Below are positions 56,431-64,000 of a stretch of 64,000 nucleotides of DNA, piece after piece (the first letter of the stretch is position 1; every line of letters begins with the position of its first letter). The notes beneath the pieces were generated by a model. It was not told the DNA's origin. It saw only the letters and a list, made by a program, of their open reading frames with translations, and ran no database searches. The translations under genes were made by a program, and so were the position numbers. This stretch comes from Pegoplata infirma (Eukaryota > Arthropoda > Insecta > Diptera > Anthomyiidae): NCBI GenBank assembly GCA_963921195.1, contig OY992540.1, forward strand, positions 130,262,671-130,326,670, in the 5' to 3' direction.

Positions 56431-57907
56431 CTAAAGCTTAGCATATATATTTGTTTCGTTGGTATTGAATTTCAGCAAAATCGGTCAAGTGGTTCCATAG
56501 TAGTGTTTGGGGTCCGGGAATTCATGGGTCGAATTCCCGGGAAAACACTGACGGAAGAACAGTGCAAATATATATTCATAGGAAAACCGACCAAGTGTAA
56601 AAAGTATGACAATATCATGAAAAAACTTAAAAAGTCAAAAAATATACGTCGGTTAATGATACCCAGGGAAAAATTGATGATGGTACAAAAAATAAAGCAC
56701 TTTGAAAGTACTATTTTCCAAACGCTCTGAAGACGCTTTGTTTTACCAACTCAAGACTGCTTTTGCAGCACTTTTTTTCGCGAATTTAAAAATGTTTTAT
56801 ATCTTGCACCCATTTAATAGACAACCTAATAATTGTACCATTCCATTTAGGGGAATAAGGAGCACGTCCTCTCTGTTAAAAACGAAAACAGGGGAAACAC
56901 TTTTATAAGGCTTGTATTAACTAAATTATTTTTTAGTCTATTGTGAAAAAAATATTAAAAATTTAAATTAAAAAAATTACAAATTGAAAAAAAAAATCAG
57001 AATAAAGCGTCTTTAAACCGCTTTATTTTTAGTCCTCCGAATGCTGATAGAGCGCTTTGAAAGACAATCATATGAGCGTTTAACGACGTTATCATTCGGA
57101 CGTTTCAAGAGCACTCTAAAAACAAAAACCATGACGTTCTGGAAACGCTTGTACCACCATCTAGAGTACTATTAAAACGCTTTGATGATTGTATTTTTCT
57201 GCCTGGGTAATTTTCCTAAGACTGTCAAAAAAATATAAAAATTTTGAACCTAGAATTTCACATTCCAGAACAAAATATTAAAAGTACTGCCAACTACATA
57301 TATTAGATTTTGCTCGAATAACGCAGTTTTATTTTTTTTTTTGCGATTTTTAGCAATTTTTTTTTTTCTTTTGCTTTATTGTATTTCAGGATTTTTAACT
57401 TTTATTTTTTGATTTTTTATGTTTTAATTAATTGTTTATCTCTAATAAAACTGTTTTTAATAAAAAGTTTGTCAAATTTTAATGCTTTTTATGATTTACA
57501 TTAATAATGAAAATAAATTATTTTTTTCCCGGGAAATCAAAAAGTCCGGGAATTCCCAAACACTATTCCATAGTTATGGGAAAACTGTGAATTTCAGATT
57601 GTTTTCACTCCAAATTCACGTGTTTAAAAAACCATTAAACAAGCATTAAAAACATTGGTAAGTCACAAAAATATTTTAACTAAAAAAAATCTTGACAAAA
57701 AATTTTACACTAAAAAAAATTTACAATCAAAAAAAATTTTTGTAAATATTTTTTTGTACAAAAATTACTAAAAAAAATATTTTTTTACTCAAAATAAAAC
57801 ATTTCTAATCAAAATTGTTATTTTTTCGCGTAAGAAAATTTACTATCAGTTAAAAAGGTTATTGTGGAGGGTATTCATGGATTCGGCCATGTGGAATTTA
57901 ATTTTTT
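56431..57907 (+). mobile_element. Mini-me type A, 5'-truncated, split by hAT
   Basis: Starts within type A (AAGCTTAGCATATATATTTG), continues AATCGGTCAAGTGGTTCCAT, resumes after the hAT with AACTGTGAATTTCAGATTGT, and ends GTGGAGGGTATTCATGGATT with a decayed hairpin. It directly abuts a type A2 copy. Confidence 0.78.
56501..57565. mobile_element. hAT element (1065 bp), TTCCATAG duplication
   Basis: Ends TAGTGTTTGGG and CCCAAACACTA, with exact TTCCATAG at 56493-56500 and 57566-57573. Subterminal GGGAATTCCCGG/TTCCCGGGAA words link it to the hAT at 44149. Internal frames (56422-56730 and 56702-56908) start outside it or lack motifs; I do not call them genes. Confidence 0.9.
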
Positions 57908-58485
57908 TATACCCTCCACTTAGTGATAGAGGTTATATATAAGTTTGTCATTCCGTTTGTAACTCATCGAAATATCGGTCTAGGACCCCATAATATATAT
58001 TATTGATCAGTGTCCGTCTGTCCGTCTGTCCGTCTGTCTGTCTGTCTGTGGAAAATGCTGTCGCGGACAAAATATTGCACAGAGATGACTGAAACTTAAC
58101 ATATTTATTGGAAGTTCTCCCGAGAAGTTTGGTATTGCATTTGAGCGATATCGGTTCAGCGGTTCAAAAGTTATGATCGAAAATGTAAGGACACCTCAAA
58201 AATGTTGGCACATTCAACATAACCTAAAAATACAAAATGCTTTAATTCGGCTGCTGGTTGACATATGTGAACATAATTTAACACCGAAAGGTACTTAAAC
58301 AAGTACGAACACATTTTATGACAAAAAAAAAATCGCGGATTTTTTCCAAATTTCCAAATTTTTTTTTCGCGGAAATTTTTTTTTAAATTTTTATTTTTTT
58401 TTAAGTTTTTTGCAATAATCTTTTTGATATTGTGGAGGGTATCAATACATTCGGCACGGCCGAATTTAACTTTTTTACTTGTTTA
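57908..58485 (+). mobile_element. Mini-me/DINE-1-like element, type A2, complete
   Basis: TATACCCTCCACTTAGTGAT, GTCCGTCTGTCCGTCTGTCC tract, CCCGAGAAGTTTGGTATTGC, then CATTCGGCACGGCCGAATTT and TTTTTTACTTGTTT. At about 578 bp it is the cleanest type A2 copy in the window. Confidence 0.88.
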
Positions 58486-58689
58486 TTTTAAATTTAATTC
58501 AATTTAATTAAAAAAAAATTTTTTTTTTTGTTAATTGTTGAAATTTCAGGCAAAAGAAACGTTGCTTATTTTTTTTGTGAAATGATGAATTTATGCATAC
58601 TTAATATTGCCGCTAAATCTTTTAGGCCTATTACGTGATGGTTATATGCTATGCTTCATCTATTCTATTGAATCAAGTTTTGTAAAAAA
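58486..58689. other. Short unassigned stretch
   Basis: AT-rich with no feature that I can support. Confidence 0.4.
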
Positions 58690-58753
58690 AGTTTAAAGTG
58701 ATTCAAATAATAATGGAACAGCATATATTTGATAGCAGTTCTTTAATTGATTA

Positions 58754-60343
58754 CACTGTGCAACAAATTTTGGGTCATCGCTTTGAGCCTCAATGCCTTC
58801 AACGCCATACGAAAGTAGACTATCAAATGGACAAATCCACCAAAGGGTTTTGCTAAGTCAGTTCGGATTTCTTTTTTATAGCCCACTGAAGTTTTCATTT
58901 TTTTTATCAAAGGCGTTTGGAAAACGTTAAAAATACTATAATATAAACTCTTCTGAGCTTCAAAATATGATTTGATGTCTTCAGTGAAATTGTATGGCGG
59001 TTCTTTTCTTAGAACATTTTAACCCTATAACTGCCATTTTAAGGGGTCATTTTAGTCCTTTTTCTAAAGCTAAACACAGAAGTCTAATAAAACGTCCATT
59101 TGGAGGGTTAAAATGTTCTACAAATATTTTCCTCATACAATTTTACTAGGGGTTGTCAAGTGTTCAAAGTTTGTGCCACATGCGCAAAAAGGCTTAAAAA
59201 GGGTCAAGTATACACAATCAATGTTTGTTATTTTTTTTACTAAAGCAGTGCTAAAAAACATCGAAAAAAACAGTGCAAATATAATTCAGAGCTAAAAATA
59301 ATGTTCTGGCGTATTTTATAAAACTTTATGATGATTCTTTTCTTTGACCAAATTAACCCACGAACTCCAGTTTTTAGGTGTCATTTTTGTCCTTTTTTAA
59401 AAGAAATACAAAAAAGTCTATAAAAAATGGCAGTTAGAGGGTTAAAATGTTCTACAAATATTTTCTGCATCAAATTTTACTAGGGGTCGTCAAAGCCAAA
59501 AAAGACATTTGGACTATGTAAAATGCTAAAAAAAGTATGTGCAAAAATTGTATGTGCAAATTTTACAACTTTACTTTTTTTTACATTTTACATAGTCCAA
59601 ATGTATTTTTTTGCTTTGACGAGCCCTAGTAAAATTTGATGCAGAAAATATTTGTAGAACATTTTAACCCTCTAACAGTCTTTTTTTATAGACTTTTTTG
59701 TATTTCTTTTAAAAAAGGACAAAAATGTCCCCTTAAAACGGAAGCTAGAGGGTTAATTTGGTCAAAGAAAATAATCATCATAAAATTTTATAAAACACAT
59801 CAGAATATAATTTTTAGCTCAGAAGTATATTTGCACTGTTTTTTGTCGATATATTTTAACACTTCTTTGGTAAAAAAAATAACAAACATTGATTATTTAT
59901 ACTTAACCCATTTTAAGCATTGTGCGCATGTGGCACACACTTTGAACATTTGACAACCCCTAGTGAAATTTTATGAGGAAAATATTTGTAGAACATTTTA
60001 ACCCTCTAAATGGACGTTTTATTAGACTTCTGTGTTTAGCTTTTGAAAAGGACTAAAATGACCCCTTAAAATGGCAGTTATAGGGTTAAAATGTTTTAAG
60101 AAAAGAACCGCCATACTATTTCACTGAAGACATCAAATCAAATTTTGAAGCTCAGATGAGTTTTTATTACAGTATTTTTAACGTTTTCCAAACGCCTTTG
60201 ATAAAAAAAATGAAAACTTCAGTGGGCTATAAAAAAGAAATCCGAACTGACTTTGCAAAACCCTTTGGTGATTTTGTCCATTTGATAGTCTACTTTCAAA
60301 TGGCGTTGAAGCCATTGAGGCTCATTTTTCTTGTTGCACAGTG
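58754..60343. mobile_element. Foldback element (1590 bp), TTA duplication
   Basis: Ends CACTGTGCAACAA and TTGTTGCACAGTG, flanked by TTA (58751-58753, 60344-60346). Arms of about 780 bp pair nearly end to end, for example AAACTTCAGTGGGCTATAAA and its inverse, with the centre near 59548. The inverted arm of the outer foldback (about 62300) shows the empty site. Open frames here occur within the arms and have no motif. The TTA target suggests PIF/Harbinger-type mobilisation. Confidence 0.88.
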
Positions 60344-60659
60344 TTATTGATTATTATCAATCGACTATTTTTGAAAAGAGGAAATTTTTTAAGTTTTTAT
60401 TTAAGCTTGATAGCGTCCAGATTGAGCAAATATTAAATGAGATAAATTATTTATAGATATTTTTTGGATTTTTTTTTTTTTTTTAAACATTTTTAAGTCA
60501 TTTTTTCCAAGTTAAAACATTAAAAATTTAAAAAAATTATCCAACAATTTTTATTCAGTTATCACTTAGTTTTTCCAACAACCCAAACAAAAAATTAAAT
60601 TTGTAAAATACAGTTTTTTTGACCTCCAACTCTTTTGAACACCAATTTTTTGTAAACAA

Positions 60660-61098
60660 AGAAATTATTTTATTGTTTATTAATTTTAGTATACCTAAGT
60701 GTATAGTAATAAGTAGGGAAACGAAAAATAAGCACTTAAAACAATGTTTTAAGCTCTCTTTCCTTTAGTGGATTTTCATCAAAAAACGTCCAATATTATA
60801 GGATTGTCTTTAAAATTTTAGGTGTTTCAAAAAAATTCATATAAATTGAATTGAGATTCAATATTTTTTTTATAACCCTCGAAATTTTTTTTTAGAAAAA
60901 TAAAAATTTAAAAACATTTTTTGGTTTGCCTTTAATTTTTTTTTAAAGCTAAAACTAACTAATATTTGAAAAATAAGCAGAAAAAAACTGTTAAAAAGAG
61001 GTAAAAAAGCAAAAATAAGCCAAACAATTTATGAAAAAACAATAGACGAAAAATAAGCAGTTATTGCCAAAATAAGCAAGGAAGGCTCTAACAAATGT
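60660..61098. other. Loop DNA with AAAATAAGCA words, no gene
   Basis: GAAAAATAAGCA-type words recur at 60722-60740 and 60960-61080. A TAGGGAAACG start near 60713 and a GGCTCTA near 61083 hint at a hAT, but I found no matching 8-bp duplication. Confidence 0.35.
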
Positions 61099-61099
61099 A

Positions 61100-61469
61100 C
61101 ACTCAAAGAATTATGTAGGTAAATTCCAGTGAATATTCACTTAAAACAAATGAAATTTTATTTAAAAACCATTCCACTGTTTTTTCATTTAAAATAAAAA
61201 CACATTACAGTCAATTTTAAATGTTAATTTAATGACTATCCAAAACATTAAAAAACTAGTGAATATTCACTTATTTTGTATTGAAAAACAGTAAAACTAT
61301 AGAAGAACTTTTTTACTGCCAAAATTAAATGTAACAGAAAATTCGTTTTTAATACAGTAATTTTTTTTTTTAAACTACAGAAACAGTAAAAAAATTAAAT
61401 CCTAAAATGACTTTAATGATTACTTTTTAAAATAACCTACAAACAGTTAATGACATAATTTTCTTAGTG
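61100..61469. mobile_element. CACTCAAAG MITE (370 bp), TA duplication
   Basis: CACTCAAAGAATTATGTAGG and ATGACATAATTTTCTTAGTG are imperfect inverses flanked by TA. Internal AGTGAATATTCACTTA palindromes recur. Related to 30123-30804. Confidence 0.78.
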
Positions 61470-61492
61470 TACCTTTTTTTTTGGTTTGCCTA

Positions 61493-61939
61493 CGCTCCAA
61501 AGAAAAGCTCTGTCAAAAAATCTGTAAAATGACTTTCAATTTTAATTAGCAAACTTTTAGCAGATTTTTCTGCTGAAATAGACATTTGAAGTTAATTCTG
61601 TGTCATTCAGTTTTAGAAAATAATTTTTAAAATATTTTTGTGCAGATTTTTAGCAAAATATTTTGTTATTTTACAGAAAAAGTCTATTAAGTTTTTTTTC
61701 AAAAAATGTTCTAAGTTTTTTAAGATGTATTTTTTTCGTTTGTTTTTAAAAAAATTTGGAAATTTTATTCTTTTAATTTAAAAACTAACGCTTTAAAAAA
61801 AACTTATAAAATGTTCTTGTATTTATTTGTAATCAGAAGATTTTTCTGCTGTCTCGACAGATTTCTCTGCTGATTTCACCTAGATAATGTATTTTCAGCA
61901 GATTTTTCTGCTGATTGGACAAAGAATTTATTTTGAGTA
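61493..61939. mobile_element. MITE 'D' (447 bp), near-complete, TA duplication
   Basis: CGCTCCAAAGAAAAGCTCTG and GAATTTATTTTGAGTA are decayed CACTCAAAA-type ends flanked by TA. CAGCAGATTTTTCTGCTG words mark the family. This compact copy shows what the enlarged D element at 7627 looked like before insertions. Confidence 0.75.
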
Positions 61940-62018
61940 TAGTAATGAGATGTTAGAATAATTAAAATTTTTCTTTGTTTACGAAAAATTGGTGCTCAAA
62001 AGAGTTGGAGGTTTTTTC

Positions 62019-62048
62019 TTTTTCAATACAGTGCACTGTATTGAAAAA
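62019..62048. repeat. Perfect 30-bp palindrome
   Basis: TTTTTCAATACAGTG followed by its exact inverse, inside the right arm of the outer foldback but absent from the left arm. Confidence 0.85.
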
Positions 62049-62390
62049 AATTAATTTTTTGTTTGGGTTGTTGGAAAAACTATATGATAACCGAATAAAA
62101 AAATGGATATTTTTTTAAATTTTTAGTGTTTGAACTTGGAAAAAATCGACTTAAAAAATTTTCTAAAAAATATCTACAAATAATTTCATTTTCCAGTGCG
62201 ACCCTCGTTCTCATTTAATATTTGATAAATCTGAACGCTATTAAGCTTAAATTAAAGCTTGGAAAATTTAATATATCATTTTCTACAAAAATAGTTGATT
62301 GATAATAATCGTGTTAAGTATTTATAACATTTTCTTTAAAGAACTGTTATCAAATATGTACTGTTTCATTAGTAGTTTGAATCATGTTAA

Positions 62391-62989
62391 ATACATTTGC
62401 ATGTTAAATACATAACTATAGAATTATTTTAAAAGAAACCTTTAAAAAAGCTTTAATGCATTTAAATAAAAGCTTTAAAGAACTGCATTAACTGCTGCTT
62501 ATTTAACATTCAATGTTTAAGTATATCTTAGACACAAACCATATTTAACATTGCTGTTAATATAATAAGTATTAAATATAATACATAATAATGAATACTA
62601 AAATTAACTACTTAAGCATGAACTTATGAGCATAATTCGTATGCTAAAAGCATAATACGTTTTTATCAATATTAATAAATTGACTAATACGGAGTTCACA
62701 CTATAGAATTTGTACTCGTTTAAGCCACTTGTTTAAAAAAGTAAACAAAATCGTTCACACTACATTTTGCGCGTTTAACTTTGAGTGTTTAACGTTTGTA
62801 AACAAACGCACATAACCTAATTCTGAAAAAAATTGCAAAAATATTTCTAATGTAACGAAGTTTTTCGTTACATATTGGTAATTTTTATATTTTTTATTAA
62901 AATACTATTTTTTTCATTTAAATATTTTAATATTTCTTTCTAGTTTTTAAGAGATTTACAGTTACATAAATATAAGAGTAGTCTGTATA
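62391..62989. other. Unassigned AT-rich DNA before the LTR
   Basis: Contains TGTAACGAA..TTCGTTACA (62852-62873), a 9-bp-armed inverted repeat, and CGTTCACACTACATTTTG. No gene. Part of it may belong to the LTR, whose left edge I cannot fix. Confidence 0.4.
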
Positions 62990-63911
62990 AGAGAACCAAC
63001 GCATCAACCAATGCTACACATACATTTTAATTTTCTCTTGATCTCACTACTACAGTGGTATTGATCGGTCGGTAGTAAATTCAAAGCTCATGCATACATT
63101 CGTTTTTTCTAGCTCTCACTACTAACGTACGTAGTTGGTTTGTAGTTAGTTTGGTCATTACTACAACTTTAGTTGAGCTTGTGCTGTCCAAGTGTACGGG
63201 TAGCACTGCAGGTCATTAGATTTCGGTGGTAGTCGTTCACAAGTACAGCCAAGTTCAACTCAATGTAGTAATTGCAGAGGGTTTCTACTTATTTAAATAA
63301 ATAATAGTCCCCAGGCATAGTAGTGGTAGTGCATAGGAAAACTACTGGTTAAGATGGCCATAGTTTCCAGGCAGGTAGATGTATTAGTGACCAGGGAGTC
63401 TACTGGTTTAAACGGCCATAGATCCCATGTCTGTAGTGGTAACTAAAACACTAACAAACAATAAAAATTCCACACTATAAAAATATGACTCGAGCATTAA
63501 TTCGAGGAGTCTGTTGTCTACCGCGAAAGCGTTCACCCGTGCAGCGGGTAACCTGCGTTACTCTGTCCGGCAATTATCCTGGTTTCTTTTCAAACATTAA
63601 TTATCCTGGTTTCATCGAAAACGTCTAGATCCTGGTTTCAGTCACAAACGTGGGTGACTGCAAACATCTCTGGTACAGGGCTCATATCCTGGTTTAAATC
63701 TAGCATCGATCGTGAACGTGTGCGATTATTCGAGTACAGGGAATAATCGCAACGTTATTAAATAGTTTGACTCAAGCTTGTATCCTGGTTGCTGCGTTGG
63801 TCTTCAATTTTAGTGATAAATTGTGAATAAATATTTTGGATTTAAAGAAAATAATTGTGTTTCAATAATCCTGGTTCTGACTGACCTAACCCCGGCAAAA
63901 TCTATTATAAA
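62990..63911 (+). mobile_element. 5' LTR of an LTR retrotransposon (left edge uncertain)
   Basis: The right edge is set by the primer-binding site at 63912. Composition shifts here to less AT-rich sequence. Imperfect repeats at 63308-63445 (CTACTGGTTAAGATGGCCAT and CTACTGGTTTAAACGGCCAT) look like U3 enhancers. A TATA box lies at 63476, an AATAAA at about 63824, and a TCCTGGTT word recurs at least seven times after the TATA box. A second LTR would lie beyond the window, so the 5' edge (somewhere in 62400-63000) cannot be confirmed. Confidence 0.7.
63476..63483 (+). promoter_or_regulatory. Likely LTR TATA box
   Basis: TATAAAAA sits about 435 bp before the primer-binding site, with ATTCGAGGAGTCTG downstream where transcription (the R region) would begin. 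Confidence 0.5.
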
Positions 63912-63929
63912 TGGCGCCCGAGCAGGGAC
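63912..63929 (+). promoter_or_regulatory. Primer-binding site for tRNA-Lys
   Basis: TGGCGCCCGAGCAGGGAC is complementary to the 3' end of a lysine tRNA (one base different from the common UUU-anticodon form). It primes minus-strand DNA synthesis. Lysine-primed elements in flies include gypsy-group retrotransposons. Confidence 0.9.
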
Positions 63930-64000
63930 TCTAAAAAGAGGAAAAATAAATGTGGAGAAAACCAAATCTATTAAAAATAAAAGTTTTCCAAATCCACAAA
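63930..64000 (+). mobile_element. Leader of the LTR retrotransposon, cut by window end
   Basis: A-rich sequence after the primer-binding site, leading toward gag. No coding start is yet visible. Confidence 0.6.

Larger units (their letters stand above)
58690..62390. repeat. Outer foldback enclosing nested elements
   Basis: The arm GATTCAAATAATAATGGAAC..AACAGTTCTTTA-type (58697-58750, resuming 60350-60660) is inverted at about 61970-62385. Shared phrases include CCAACAACCCAAACAAAAAA and CCTCCAACTCTTTTGA. The left arm was split by the foldback at 58754-60343, and the loop holds two MITEs. Outer ends and target duplication are unresolved. Confidence 0.8.

Noticed and set aside
56422..56730. 102-codon plus-strand frame
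   Set aside because: It starts in the mini-me and crosses into the hAT element, so it is a chance fusion of two repeats.
59113..59953. Open frames inside the CACTGTG foldback as a transposase
   Set aside because: They lie in mirrored arms, are short and lack any catalytic motif.
60713..61090. Another hAT (TAGGGAAACG .. GGCTCTA) with AAAATAAGCA words
   Set aside because: The ends match poorly and no 8-bp duplication was found.

Overview
This window looks like non-coding, transposon-saturated DNA from a true fly (Diptera), most likely a calyptrate fly such as a blowfly or muscid. The sequence is very AT-rich. It is full of repeats beginning TATACCCTCCA and carrying GTCCGTCTGTC tracts and a terminal TTCGGC..GCCGAA hairpin before CTTGTTT, which is the layout of dipteran mini-me / DINE-1 (Helentron-associated) elements. 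I found no intact host gene. Nearly every open frame is short and explained by a repeat. The lineage call is inference; no database was searched.

Layout. 1-5160: mostly unassigned AT-rich DNA, a mini-me type B element split by a hAT element, and a perfect 130-bp palindrome. 5165-7260: nested inverted repeats and MITEs. 7627-12075: a CACTCAAAA-type MITE holding a small hAT, a tRNA-derived SINE and, inside the SINE, a 3.36-kb Transib transposon whose ends match V(D)J recombination signals (heptamer, 23-bp spacer, nonamer) and whose RAG1-like transposase is broken. 12100-16560: T-rich duplicated DNA with mini-me copies, a hAT-like MITE and a SINE. 16576-21680: a large inverted repeat with a GTAC-word array, a hAT and a mini-me split by a 2-kb foldback. 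23744-29611: a 5.9-kb foldback containing a hAT, which contains another hAT, a pogo/Tigger-type MITE and PIF/Harbinger-type MITEs. 29650-33920: more MITEs and mini-me copies. 34095-38830: a segmental duplication whose second copy was invaded by two long-armed foldbacks; the first copy preserves the empty sites. 40139-46282: nested type B, MITE, foldback and hAT. 46290-49738: a ~325-bp tandem repeat split by an FB-like foldback of 21-bp units, itself split by a hAT with a transposase remnant. 50320-58485: repeat arrays, palindromes and head-to-tail mini-me copies. 58690-62390: nested foldbacks. 62990-64000: the 5' LTR and lysine-tRNA primer-binding site of an LTR retrotransposon that runs off the window.

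The elements can be ordered in time because target-site duplications (TSDs) survive: eight hAT-like insertions have exact 8-bp TSDs and a ninth has a one-mismatch 8-bp repeat; Transib has a 5-bp CGGCG TSD; many MITEs have TA or TTA/TAA TSDs. The genes do not work together as a pathway. The window is best read as a fossil record of successive transposon invasions, with long hairpins that could form double-stranded RNA if transcribed.
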